Assembly (NCBI GenBank): GCA_027924585.1
Contig: BSBM01000753.1
Coordinates: 23,022,501-23,086,500 of the forward strand
DNA length: 64,000 nt
From: Larix kaempferi
Lineage: Eukaryota > Streptophyta > Pinopsida > Pinales > Pinaceae
Direction of reading: 5' to 3'
Numbering within the stretch: position 1 is the stretch's first letter; every line of letters starts with the position of its first letter. The notes under the pieces were generated by a model. That model worked only from the letters and a program-made list of their open reading frames with translations, searched no databases and was not told the DNA's origin. Shown here piece by piece: positions 12,401 to 22,652 of this stretch. Position numbers and translations under genes: made by a program.

Positions 12401-12662
12401 AACTACTACAGAACTCCCTCAAATATGTTGTAGCTGCTTCCAACAATTGATTCAATGTTCAAAGCAAATACATAGTACACTAATTCCCTCAATGTTAGTC
12501 AAAAATCAAAGGAAATACTAAGACATGTAATGGAAAAAGTACTTGAGCGTAAAAACCCATATATGAGCGTAAGAAGGGATTAATGCATGAATATGGATAG
12601 GAAAAATAAATTATAAATAAGGTTAAATGGTGGTAAATTTATGCTAAATCCAAGGCCCGTCG

Positions 12663-13770
12663 GAATGCACCAATCTACGCATTCATCCTCATCTCCCTTC
12701 TTGCCTTATTTTTATGCAGTCGATTCACTATTCGGATCTATCGTCTATCCTCTCGTCGATGTAAGAGGCTATCTATATCCACTAGCGCATCCTGTTCTTT
12801 CGCCAATTCCAAGAAAATTTCTAACAAGGCCCTCAAAGTGTTGATATTTTTATGTCAATTCGTCATGTCAAATTTCGACAGCATCTCATAAGTGGGTTCT
12901 TTCTGGCCAACTAGTGGCTGCCTCATATGTTTCATCATGTCTTGTGCTTCCAAGAAGATCTCTTTTTTTTTGTTTCTACATCGAATCGGACCTACTTTGT
13001 TGCTATCGTTCAGACACTCGACTGTGGTCTGTCTTCTCCTATCGCAACCCCTCCTCTAGTCACTACCGCGACATTTACTGGTTCTCCCCTTATTTCTATT
13101 GAAATCTTATGTACATTTGGAGGGGAATTTTGTCCTTGATTTGGATTCATTTGAGGCTGAGGTGGATTTTTATTTTTCCACTTCGCAATCAGTTGGGGGC
13201 AGTCCTCAACACTGTGATTCGGTGTGCTACAATATGTACATTATGGAACTGGGCTTGGACAATCCCTTTGATAGTGTCCTACTTGACCATAATTGTAGCA
13301 CACTATTGGCCCTCAACCTCATCCAAAATTTCCTCTCTGACAAACACCTCTTCCCTTACCTTGCGCAATCCCCCTTTGAATCATCCTCGTGGTTGATCAT
13401 ATGGTTGTTGGTTGTACTACACATTCTGATACTTCCGTTGGTCATACTTTGGCTGGGGTTGACTGTACATCGGCTGCGGTTGATTATAATGGAGCTATGG
13501 TTGGTTATACTATTGATTGTAGAGCGGTTGCTGTTGATTATACTGCAGTTGCTGCTTCCTTTACTATGGTTGTTGCTGCGAAAGGGGTTTATCCTCCCCC
13601 TTCATAAAATATGTATCTACAGTTCTTTCCTGGAGCAGGTTGTACGCCCTACAATCCTTCTGTTCATGTCCAACTGATCGACAGAACTTGCAGAACAAGT
13701 TGACTTGCTTCGACACCATTTTCTACAAATATATACATTCTTCTTATCGATGTCCCCTCGTCTAACAAAT
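12663..13770 (-). pseudogene. Gag C-terminal zinc-knuckle region, element G
   Basis: On the minus strand this encodes CCHC-type knuckles matching those of element C. One is CKFCRSVGHEQKDC near 13690. Next is a Gln-rich stretch. Then comes CYNYGQVGHYQRDC near 13290, where the second Cys is Tyr, and CTYCSTPNHSVEDC near 13220. Stop codons interrupt the frame. The left part (12663-12990) corresponds to the region of C between gag and protease but is too decayed to define. Plus-strand frames here, up to 192 codons, are shadows. Confidence 0.65.
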
Positions 13771-13879
13771 TCAGAACCATGGCATTCCCCCCTAGCTAAG
13801 CGGATTCGCTGCACCAAATTGTAAATACTCACGGAACTTTGGGAACTGGTCCCTGTGGTGTTCTTTTCGAGTTACAACG

Positions 13880-14430
13880 GGTGCACCATATCTTCTCTCA
13901 CACCTCTTTTCCCATCTTCATGTCTTGGATCAGTAGCGTCAAATTTGCTGGTTGTGCTTGAATGTGATTCATTCCTATTCCTGCTTCACCAACTGGTGAA
14001 GCTTCTGATTTCATTGCAATTTCCAACACTTCTGACTGAGATGTGATATTATGTTGCATCAGTGGCCCACAAATGTGTGGTACTAGTCCTGCAATGAACC
14101 ACTCTCTATGATGTACGTCGCTCATCCCGAAGCTAACTTTTGCCATCAAATTTTTAAATCTCTGGGCGAATTCCCACACTGATTCATTCAGAAACTACTT
14201 AATTTCCTTCAGTTCTGTGATGTACTGCGACTCAAATTTTGACTTTCTGAACTCATCAATTATTCTTGCCCTGATCTGTGGTAGTGTTTCCTCTAGATTT
14301 CCTACAGGAACCTGTATGAATTTCATGAACCAATCGAGCGCACGACTCCTAAAGGTCATCACCATCTGCCCCTTCTTGATGTCATCATCCAAAACCTGTT
14401 TGACTGTCCATACTGCTTCACACAAAAACC
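13880..14430 (-). pseudogene. Gag capsid core, element G
   Basis: The minus-strand frames 14425-14195 and 14179-13898 align with the capsid of element C. Shared motifs include RALDWFMKF (C: RALHWFMKY), QYITELKEIK (C: QCIIELKEIK), WEFAQRFKNL (C: WEFDQNFKTV) and LEIAMKSEASP (C: LEIAMKLEASP). This is a retrotransposon gag-type capsid, the shell protein of virus-like particles. A stop between the two pieces breaks the frame. Confidence 0.8.
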
Positions 14431-14927
14431 AATATTGTTTGGGATCCTCGATCCCGTTACTCTAGAAAACTAGCATATTCATGTTGTCTCCTACCATCCT
14501 TGATCTCTTACTATTATTTACTGACCTGATACTTTTACCATTGTTCTGACACTTCAGACAACACTATGATGAACTTATGTTCCTTCCTCTGAAATTCGGC
14601 GTGGTGCGCGGGGTTGTGGGTATGTTGTAACTTTGGGTCTGTCCCTCGGATTCATGGGTATCCTGTTTGCTTCCTTCATCGAAGTAGGGTCACTTCGTCC
14701 TGTGTGGTCCCATTTCGCAATTCTTTGTTCTGGTCACCTCAAGAGACTCTCTCTCAATACCACTCCTCCTCTTCCTCTGTGGTTTCCAGAACCTCACCCC
14801 ACTTCGTAGGGTACTACAACTTTCCTCAATTTCCCTTAATAAATCGTCGTCACTCATGTCCATCTACCCCACATTGTTCTACCAGATCCGCATTCACGCG
14901 GTACCCGCAACCTCCGCACACCGGGAT

Positions 14928-15445
14928 TTACTCGTCAGAGTTCATCCTCAATATACCCTTTTCGCAGATGAGAATCTTAATCCACACATTTAGTGACAGT
15001 AGAAATATTCCACGGGGTCCCTTGAAAAAATTCCTCCTTGCGTCGCTATATGATTTGATCATATCAACGGAGAATTCAGTAATATATCCTTCTAGAATAC
15101 TATCCACCCAGACTTCGACAACTCTAGATGCCTTGTTATTAACTTGCTTCAATTGTTGGATCAATTCAGGTGTCCAGTGTTCAGGTTCACCACCTTGGCA
15201 ATTCTTCTTCTAGAATGTCAATTGTGCCAACCACTCATGCAGCGATATTGGAAATTCACAGAAAAATATCTCGTGGATGTCAGAGTATATGTATTTTTGC
15301 AACCACTCAGTCGACGACCATCCGGGTTGGCAATTATCTTCTTTAGCAAACTCTCGTGCCTTCTTGTCAAACCAATCCTCAATCTCTGGTTTCGTCGGAT
15401 GCCACAACATGTCCTTTCTTTTCCTCTTAGCACTACGGTCCCAAC
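14928..15445 (-). pseudogene. N-terminal gag-associated domain, element G
   Basis: In one minus-strand frame this encodes WHPTKPEIEDWFDKKA, then SDIHEIFF, LHEWLAQL and VDSILEGYITEFSVDMIKSY. Element C has the same domain in the same place, right after its PBS (21669-22175: WHPKKKEIWDWCDK, KDIHEIFW, LHEWISQL, VDNILEGFIIEFAVDTLKSY). A stop at about 15210 interrupts it. The domain is conserved in two copies, so it was a real product. I do not recognise its family, and its role is unknown. Confidence 0.65.
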
Positions 15446-15455
15446 AATGGAACCA
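15439..15455 (-). other. Element G primer binding site
   Basis: The minus strand reads TGGTTCCATTGTTGGGA two bases from the LTR end (...TTTCAACA). Element C has TGGCTCTGTTTCCCAGC in the same position. I cannot name the priming tRNA. Confidence 0.6.
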
Positions 15456-15457
15456 TT

Positions 15458-16300
15458 TGTTGAAACATTTTTGTCAATAGGGGTTCACTTCGCACTGCTA
15501 TCAACAAACACCAACCATACACCCTTAAGCATCGGCCCAGAAATGTTTTACCCTTTCCAGCAACACCCACAAAGCGAGTGAGGTCTCACTCGAGATGTTC
15601 AAGGGGGATGCAGGAACCAAGTTTCCGTAGTAAGGAGAGAACATGCATTAACCCTTACTTAGTCGCTACAAAAACTAGAGATCTATCTTAACATTATATT
15701 AACACTTCACATGTACATTTGACATCCATGTCAACAACATATAAACACTTTTCACATCAAATTACATCACAGATTAATAGACAGAAAAACAAAACCTTAA
15801 ATACATCGCATCATTAAGATAACATTCATCACTCACAACATAGCAACACAAATAGAGGCATAATCGAACATCACCATGCATTAAATAATCTCAAAATCTA
15901 TGGTACAACCTTCGCAGGAACAGTTCCAAGCGACTTAACGTGAATTCATATACAAGGAAAAACTTGTCAAAAGTAGAAAATACATAAAATCTAGATATCT
16001 TTGTCTACAATTGATGTTATTCTTCCATGCTATCCTTCCTACTCTTAAGCTTACAATTGTGGTTCTATTTATAGACAACTAAGGCAGTTACAAAATGGTC
16101 CACATAACCAAATCTAACTAACTTTGACCAAAACTTGCGCTTTCGTCAGCTTCTTATCCTTCGTGAATGGTCCTTTCTTCCACTGATGACCCTTCTGTCA
16201 TTGTCGGCTTCCGCACTTCATGCGCTCTAACCCCGTGCCAATAGATCCTTATCATAGCTGAGTAAGAACTACACCTAGAGAAACTTAATATGCATCAACA
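15458..16300 (-). mobile_element. Element G, 5' LTR
   Basis: The stretch is 843 bp, bounded by TGTTGAAAC (plus strand, next to the PBS) and ...GCATCAACA. It therefore has the inverted TGTTGA/TCAACA termini of an LTR. A TATA box (CTATAAATAG on the minus strand, 16065-16074) is in a sensible place. It interrupts the RNase H start of fragment H, so G inserted into H. The expected 5-bp duplication would be tgcac (16301-16305), with its partner outside the window. Short plus-strand frames here are chance. Confidence 0.7.
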
Positions 16301-17400
16301 TGCACATGAAACTCTTTTCTCCAATCAGGAAATACCAACATAGGTGTTTTCACCATTTTCTCCTCGAGCGTGTTGAGTCTCTACTAGCAATCTTCATTCC
16401 AGTGAAACTTGACATCTTTCTTTAAGATTTTTTCCATAGGAGATGTAATATGAGAAAATCCTTTTATAAATTTCCTATAATAGCCTATATGTCCCAAAGT
16501 TGTCCTTAACTATCGAACTGAAGCAGGTGGAGGTAGATCCACTATAATTGCAATCTTCTCAAGATCCACCAAAAAACCTTTCTTGCATACCACATGACCA
16601 AGAAGTATGCCAAATGTGACACAAAATATACACTTCTTCATATTTAAAGATATATGGTACTGTCTACAACGCTTTAGCATCAATATTAAATATCAATGTG
16701 GTTCTTTAGTAGACCATACATTGTCCAATCATCAAATTAGACTTCAATAAATTTATGAATAAATTCTTTAAAATTACCAACAACTACTCTTGGGAAAATT
16801 GTAGGAGCATTCTTCAAACCAAAGGGCATTACCGTATACTAGAAGCAACCCCGTTCTATTCCAAATTTTGTATTGTGTCGATATTCCTTGGCAATTTTTA
16901 TTTGATGGTATCCATAAAATCCATAAGTAAATGAGTATGCTTCTTGACCTCCGACATTTTCTATCACTTCATCTGTGAATGGCATTGGAAAAGGATCATG
17001 TAGTTTCCTTAAATGAAGACAAATTCGAATTTCACCAGTCTTCTTATCTTCTACTACCATGGGGCTAATCCACTCTGACTCTTCGACAGGATCGATAATT
17101 CCTACATCTAGTACTCTATCCAGCTTGGCTATAACTTTTTTGTTTGTACCAAGGATTTAGTATATAAGGCCTTTTCTTAATTGTATTATCACTTGGTTTC
17201 AACAAAATATTCATTTCTCCCAAGTCACCAAGGATCCCTTTCATCTTAGAAAAATTGAGAGGAAATAAATCTTGAAACTCATTTAGAAAATCAGTGATCT
17301 TACCTACTATTCCATCATCCCAATAATATCCAATATTTTTCAAATTTAGGATTTTCAGGGGACCCAATATTTACCTTCTTTATCTTCAGCAACTTCAATA
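16301..17400 (-). pseudogene. Reverse transcriptase, fragment H
   Basis: In order on the minus strand: the pre-RT segment LKIGLNI-type / MKGILGDLGEM (17367-17116), then the RT fingers (VVEDKKTGEIRICL, 17060), PFTDEVIENVGG, SFTYGFYGYHQIKI and so on. After frameshifts it continues through the thumb to LGHIGYYRKFIKG and LVFPDWRKEF at 16301. It would copy element RNA into DNA. The insertion of G removed RNase H. Several stops and frameshifts are present. Confidence 0.75.
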
Positions 17401-17439
17401 ATTTGTTAGATGGCATCTATGTTCCTTTCAGGTCACGGC

Positions 17440-18060
17440 TTCCTTATGTTTATGGGATATGCACATCTCTAGGATCATCATCCTCTAGTCCCCTAGTTAT
17501 TTTATAGCATTCCATAATTTCTTCAACGGTTGCATTCCACTCAGGAAAATTAGACACTAGCCCAGGAATTTCCTCAATTTTTTTTGCTTTAATGATTTTC
17601 AAAGCTACATCAACTATTAGAATTTCGTCTTCATAATTAAACGTTTTTTTGAAATTCATAGCCAGATTATCCCAATATGTAGTTCCTCATCAAAGCTCCA
17701 GCATCGTGTACCAATTCCTTGGTATGGTATCCATCTTGCGTATGAACATGTCGACCCACTCTTGCTTGGGTGTGTTCTACCATATTGCACTACAAGTGGT
17801 CAAGTGATCAACAGGGTTAGTTAATCCGTTATATTTTTCTCTGACATATGGGAATCCCTAGCCAAATTGAATTTCTAAGAATCATCTACACTATGACCAA
17901 CCCGTTATAGATTGCTTGTGAACATCCCACGATCTTGTTGGAGTATCTTTCAAAGCTACATCTAATACCAATAGTCTTGTGATGGGACCTTAACTTCAAA
18001 TTCAACAATAAATTTATCTAAATTATGCAAACCTTCATAAGTGGGAAGGTCACATACCTC
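17440..18060 (-). pseudogene. Capsid-like domain between protease and RT, fragment H
   Basis: Pieces in changing frames encode KYNGLTNPVDHL, KQEWVDMFIRKMD, IPRNWYTMLEL and FKKTFNYEDE. They match KYNGQTDPRQHI, QTEWVHRFVQTLEE, IPKKWYLDLELRRGT and FQQDFGFEDG of element C (25140-25390). The spacing is that of a retrotransposon gag capsid, although its position is after protease. Finding it in two copies argues that the arrangement is ancestral to the family. Frameshifts and stops make it non-functional. Confidence 0.55.
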
Positions 18061-18289
18061 TTTACCGACCTAGTGCAGTGACTTCATAACTTGAGCATAT
18101 CTTCGCATTGAGACCTCTTGTAACCTATTCTACAAATTTTCCATAGCTTCGCTCTTAGAGTCTAATGAGTAGTAGATAACGCTCCCTCAACTCAATTTAC
18201 CATCTATTGTGGGATTAATATAATCATTTATCCTTAAGGATACATTATAAATATTGTTCAAGTATTGAGCATCATATTCTTCCTTTACT

Positions 18290-18526
18290 ATTTCAACATA
18301 CCTATGTCCCTCCAACGGATCCAGAGGTGCAACAACTCTTATTTCGTCGTTCTCAAATGTTAGCATCCAATTTTTGAAATTAATAATAGTTTGGTTCTGA
18401 ATTTCCTAGTCTATTCCCAAGAGTGTCGAATATGGATTTGCATTATCAGCAATATATGTGCCTTCAAAATCTGCAAAAGTGCGGAGTCCCTCCACTTTGA
18501 CAAGGACTCCTACCATCCTTCCAAAA
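18290..18526 (-). pseudogene. Protease C-terminal part, fragment H
   Basis: The minus strand encodes YSTLLGIDW-like sequence (Trp codon now a stop), TIINFKNWMLTFE and EIRVVAPLDP. This aligns with PTLLGIDWAMTN, TIINLKTRKMIFE and DIRVITPLDP of element C (24640-24750). The catalytic Asp region would be upstream and was separated by insertion of B1 at 18527. Confidence 0.65.
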
Positions 18527-18824
18527 TGTTAGTTTATCATCATTTAATTCAATAGATCTAGGATCTTAACTGAAAGAATAACATGTACATCATATCAAGC
18601 ATAAGATACAAGAGACACAAAACATTTCACCGGGGAAAACCAAGAAGGTGAAAAACCCCGCAAATTCCTCAAAGATAGAAAAAGCACCAATACAAAGATC
18701 ACAAAGATCAAACCCCAAGAGATAGATGACAGCAGCAACTACTCCTCCTCCACTTGTGCGCACTCCTCCTCTCTCTCACTAATGTGAAGTGAGTGAATGT
18801 GTCAAATGACAGAGTCACACTCTC

Positions 18825-18832
18825 TATTTATA
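18825..18832 (-). promoter_or_regulatory. TATA box of LTR B1
   Basis: TATAAATA on the minus strand, conserved in B2 at 50086-50093, with similar flanks (AAGTATAAATAGA). Confidence 0.5.
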
Positions 18833-19429
18833 CTTTTACTTTCACTTGACCTCAACTAGGTCGGCCCCAACTTAACCACTTAACATAATGTTGACTAGTC
18901 TGACCCCACTAGGGTGGTCTGATAACCCTTTAACCCACATGAATCATACAGGGCCTACCCCATCAAGGTGGTATAATAACCCATCAAGTATAAGTTACGA
19001 CACTTACAATATAACTTGCGACCCTTACAATATAACTTGCGACACTTGCAAGTACAAATGATGACACTTTCGATCGGAGGAATAATACATATCCATTGGG
19101 GATACAATAAAGTACAACTACAATATACAAGCGAATATCTTACGAAGTTACAAATACATCAACAGTCCCTCTTAACTAGGAAGGTATTCTCTTGACATAG
19201 GTCACCAATACATATAGGCACAAGTCTTCAATTCTGGAGTTGGATCATCGTCACTGGATCACGGAGCATCATCGTCACTGATGTTGTACTCGTCATCTTG
19301 ATCACTGGGCTATATCTCAATTCTTCTCGTCATAGGAAGTTCTATAGAGCCAACCCTTTTTCATGATGGTTGTAGGCCTAGCCTCCTGTAGGTATTCATC
19401 ATCTCTGCGAGCGGGCCATCCTGTGGAAT

Positions 19430-19910
19430 CCTCAGGACTAATTACATGTGTCAACAAAACCTCGAAAGAGTATCCTAGGATCCTTTATGTGCCTAAGCAC
19501 GACCCGAAAGATCTCCCAGGGAGCTATTACATGTGACCATCACAAAACCTTAAAAGAGTGTCCCAAAAAAATTTATGTGCATAACACGACTGACAAGAAC
19601 TCTAAAGAGCATCCCAGGATCATTTATGTGCCTAAGCACGACAGGCAATATCTCCAGGACTTATTACATGTGACCACTACCACAAAACCTTAAAAGAGTG
19701 TCCCAGGAACATTTATGTGCATAGCACGACCGACAAGAACTCTAAAGAGAATCCGAGGACTTTTACGTGCCTAGCAAAACCTGTCTGGATCTCCAGGACT
19801 TATTACATGTGGTCTAGCAAAACCTTAAAAGAGTGTCTTGCCCAACAAGATTTCTAAAGAGCATCTGAGGCATTTTACGTGACTAGAACAACCTGTCTGG
19901 ATCTACAGGA
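19430..19910. repeat. Tandem repeats in U3 of B1
   Basis: Repeated segments of about 50-60 bp contain caggaacatttatgtgc, cacgaccgacaagaact, aaagagcatccc and aggacttattacatg. B2 carries the same units at 50580-51130. A TGATCA-rich stretch follows, to 20058. Confidence 0.75.
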
Positions 19911-20058
19911 CGTATTACATGCTACCATTGCACAACCTATCCACGGCCACAGAGTATCAACCTAGTACTCATGATCCACCTGATCATCCTCGCACGAAGC
20001 ATCATCCTGATGCTCATGATCATACTGATCATCATCATATAGTAAATCATCCTCATGC

Positions 20059-20063
20059 ACATC
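20059..20063. other. Target site duplication of element C, left copy
   Basis: acatc lies immediately before the 5' LTR. The same five bases follow the 3' LTR at 39710-39714. This is a perfect 5-bp duplication, as expected for LTR retrotransposon integration. Confidence 0.9.
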
Positions 20064-21613
20064 TGTTGGGCGGGGCCCAAGTTGGAATATTTACACAAGT
20101 GTTAAAAAGTGCACAATGCGCGTTGCGGCAGGACATGGGGGAAGTTTTGATAATTGTGTGTGTCGCGTAGTAGCAATAGTAAAGCAGGGTTGCGCAGAAT
20201 GCAGATGCATAGGTATCACACAGGAGCTATTTTTGGTAGGAAATACCAGTAAAGGTCAGACAATAAAGTAACCTATCTTGGGTAAGGGATAGGTGGAAGA
20301 CGGATGGAAGGGACCTGTCAGAGAGATTGGCGGCAAGTAGTTGAGAAGCTAGGCCACTATGTTGATGGTGACAGGCAGGCGGACGACACAGAAAGGGACA
20401 GGCCATGATGTAGTTGTAACCGTTTTGAGGACTGCGGCTGTCAGAAGAGCATGTGAGCCACGAGTGGCCCAGCTGGAGTAGGCGGAGAAGGCTGTCGATG
20501 GTGACAGTCAGGGTGGCAGTTAGCCACACCATTTTTGTAAACCTAAGATTTTTTCCTACAAATTGTAAAGAACCGACCCATGGGCGTGATCTACAAATAA
20601 GGCATTTTGGTATGGGAAGGGGTTAATCTCTCATTGAACTCTTCATTCTTGAGTTAGTTAATATTGTTAGATATTTTGAGCTTGAAGCTATTGTAGAGGA
20701 TCTGCAGCTGAGTGCACAAATACCTATCTGAGAGAGAAGAGAGTCTACAGCTGAGTGCGCAGACTAAGAACTGTTGTATCCTTCCAAAAAGACTAATTCA
20801 ACAACAGTTATTGTGGATGTTGCCTCCATCCGGGGGGTGAACCACGTTAAATTCTGTGTTATGTGATTGTTGTGTGTTTGCAACTGTTCATTTACTTGGT
20901 ATGGATTTTTAATACTCCAGTTATCTGTTATGTGATCGCTTTTATATGTATTCATTGCAAGGGTGATGGGAATAATATGTTAAGTAATACATGTGTGGAT
21001 GAATGTTAAGTATTCAGTTCTTATAAGTCTGTGAATTTATGAATCTGTTGAATTAATCACATAGTTGAACGCTGAATTTGAGCGTAGCATTGGAACATGC
21101 AGTATTGTATGTGCATGCACCATAACAATAATAGTCTAAGTGTGTTGAATGGATAAAGAATTTTAAGTAAGATTGGTTAGAGTTAATCAAGTTTTGAGCA
21201 GACGCACAGTCCAGTCGACGCATTGACCAGTCATAAGTGCCGCGAGATAAGCTGTCAATATCTTATCATCGGGTCGAGGGAAGTACCCATTATCACGCGG
21301 TCCTTGGATGCGTAGGTGGCGCAAGCTCCTCCGCTTGCCGAAGTATCCAATGCGAAGTAGAGTCTTCGCACAGTTGGCTATCCGCAGCAGTCCTTGTTGC
21401 ATTGCACTGCTCATCAGTCCCTTATACACTCGCATCACTATGTTGTGGAAACCTGATTCCACAACCACCCCCTTAGCTTCACCTCAGGTGAGACCTCAGG
21501 CTGCACGCAGTCTGTTGCTGAAAGGGCCGGTGAAAAGGGGTTTTGTTGGTTCCTTGAATTGCGAAGTACTTGGGTCTACATCGGAAACCTCTAGCTGAGT
21601 ATTTACGCCAACA
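20064..21613 (+). mobile_element. Element C, 5' LTR
   Basis: It is 1,550 bp, TGTTGGGCGGGG...TTTACGCCAACA, paired with 38149-39709. By eye about 28 of the first 185 bases differ from the 3' LTR, so this is an old insertion. Its TATA box has decayed (TACAAATA at 20592-20599, versus TATAAATA in the 3' LTR). Minus-strand frames up to 101 codons within it are chance. Confidence 0.9.
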
Positions 21614-21615
21614 AA

Positions 21616-21632
21616 TGGCTCTGTTTCCCAGC
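21616..21632 (+). other. Element C primer binding site
   Basis: TGGCTCTGTTTCCCAGC starts two bases after the LTR end. Position and leading TGG are right for a PBS. The corresponding site in G is TGGTTCCATTGTTGGGA. The tRNA is not identified. Confidence 0.6.
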
Positions 21633-21668
21633 TAAGACCAGTGATGCGATAGTGTATTTGGAAAAGTA

Positions 21669-22175
21669 ATGTGTGACGAAGAATACCATTTCCCGTTGGG
21701 TTCAGACAATTGGCATCCTAAAAAGAAAGAGATCTGGGATTGGTGTGATAAGATCGAAAGATATTTTGCAAAGAAAGAGAACAGACACCCACGTCTTTCT
21801 GACATAGAGTGGTTGAACTAATATTTGTGGAAAGATATTCATGAGATATTCTGGGCTTCGTTGGGAAACGAGCTGCACGAGTGGATATCACAACTCGCGG
21901 AGAACAAAACCTGTTTTCAAGGAGGAGTACCTACAGAGTGGACTCCAGAGCTCACAGCGCAGCTCAAAGCAATAGATAGCCCACTGTCATGAGCAGTCGA
22001 CTTCTAGGTTGATAACATACTTGAAGGATTTATAATCGAATTCGCTGTAGACACGCTGAAATCCTATAGCCAACCTGAAGCATACTTTTTCGAAGGATTC
22101 ATAGGTAAGTACCTGAATAATATTAGTCTAAACATTAAAATGCTTTTAGTTGAGAAAGGCATTTTAAGAATGTAG
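21669..22175 (+). pseudogene. N-terminal gag-associated domain, element C
   Basis: The frame starts at the ATG at 21669, 53 bp after the PBS begins, and encodes MCDEEYHFPLGSDNWHPKKK, WDWCDKIERYF, DIHEIFW, LHEWISQL and VDNILEGFIIEFAVDTLKSY. Stops occur after EWLN, PLS and AVDF. The match to G at 14928-15445, clear over most of this length, shows it was translated. It could be the N-terminus of Gag (a matrix-like part) or a separate small protein. I do not recognise the family. Confidence 0.65.
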
Positions 22176-22194
22176 TAATATTTCTGAATCTGTC

Positions 22195-22652
22195 ATGTTC
22201 AATAACATTTTTAGTGATTCTGATGAAGAGACACATAGAATGAGAAGTGGAAAGAGATATATAAGTTTCATAAAGAAAAGAATCTGGGAGTACCTGGACT
22301 CCGTGTGGATACCAAAATCCCTTGTGACCTTAACAATTAGACCGTGCCGTCATCAGCCACTATCCACCGTATTACACCTCAAAATCCGTTGGTTGCAGAA
22401 ACCACGCGACCCCTAGATAAAAACCCATCCGCTACGAACGTAGCACATCCTACCCCACAGAATATCGTTACTACTAGCCACGCAGGAGCAGGTGCTCAGA
22501 CCATCCTGACTCAGACTAGTCCAGTTCAGAATACCTAGTCTTAGAATATCCCGCAGAATACCACTATTCCGAATATTCCCTTTATTTTTTCTGATTAGAA
22601 CACCCCACAGAATCATAGCACTACTTAGGGTGGTACACAACTAGGAAGGAGA
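22195..22652 (+). pseudogene. Low-complexity spacer between N-domain and capsid
   Basis: A short frame MFNNIFSDSDEETHRMRSGK opens the stretch. A Thr/Asn/Gln/Pro-rich segment (NPSATNVAHPTPQNIVTT and similar) follows in another frame, with many TAG stops that look like former CAG codons. In a gag polyprotein this would be a flexible linker. No domain is seen. Confidence 0.45.

Larger units (their letters stand above)
11091..12662 (-). mobile_element. Element A, 5' LTR
   Basis: This 1,572-bp LTR lies between the PBS and the boundary with element G. The termini look mutated: the plus strand begins TAACGAGC where element E has TGTCGAGC, and it ends ...cccgtcg where the left copy has ...cccgtca. 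A TATA box on the minus strand (TATAAATA, 11866-11873) is followed on the plus strand by catg, exactly as in LTR E. The 29-bp minisatellite is near the U3 end. The region 11350-11590 has a shorter internal repeat around ggaaagtaaattc. Confidence 0.85.
12663..15457 (-). mobile_element. Element G internal region (truncated by A)
   Basis: This is the minus-strand interior of an element from the same family as C, reading from its PBS at 15455 leftwards through gag. It stops at 12662 where the LTR of element A begins, so protease, RT and integrase, if present, lie beyond A outside the window. The simplest reading is that A inserted into G. Confidence 0.75.
16301..18526 (-). mobile_element. Fragment H: internal piece of a C-family element
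   Basis: This minus-strand piece runs from the C-terminal part of protease (18526) through a capsid-like domain and RT, ending where RNase H begins (16301). It is cut at the left by LTR G and at the right by LTR B1, both mid-gene, which makes H the oldest layer in this half of the window. Protein similarity to element C is clear along its length. Confidence 0.75.
18527..20063 (-). mobile_element. Copia-type LTR B1 (interrupted by element C)
   Basis: It begins TGTTAGTTT at 18527 directly inside the protease of H and is homologous to B2 (49743-51837). Read on the minus strand it has TATAAATAG (18824-18832), a transcribed part with GGGGTTTTTCACC and TTTTCCCC, and an end ...AACTAACA, all typical of Ty1/copia LTRs. 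No PBS follows the end, so it is a 3' or solo LTR. Element C interrupts it at 20063; 39715-39753 continues it. Family assignment rests on LTR style only. Confidence 0.65.

Noticed and set aside
12208-12402. 64-codon minus-strand frame in LTR A
   Set aside because: Product of the 29-bp minisatellite; no similarity to anything.
13099-13677. 192-codon plus-strand frame with hydrophobic Leu-rich end
   Set aside because: Antisense to the zinc-knuckle and Gln-rich region of Gag in element G; the hydrophobic look is reversed Gln/Asn codons.
14614-15213. 199-codon plus-strand frame
   Set aside because: Antisense to the N-terminal gag-associated domain and spacer of G, which is matched by element C.
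19430-20058. Possible CRISPR-like array
   Set aside because: Units are imperfect, irregularly spaced and shared with another LTR; the context is a plant retrotransposon.
20227-20532. Minus-strand frame repeated at 38312-38659
   Set aside because: The repetition is only because both lie in the LTRs of C; stops and divergence show no coding constraint.
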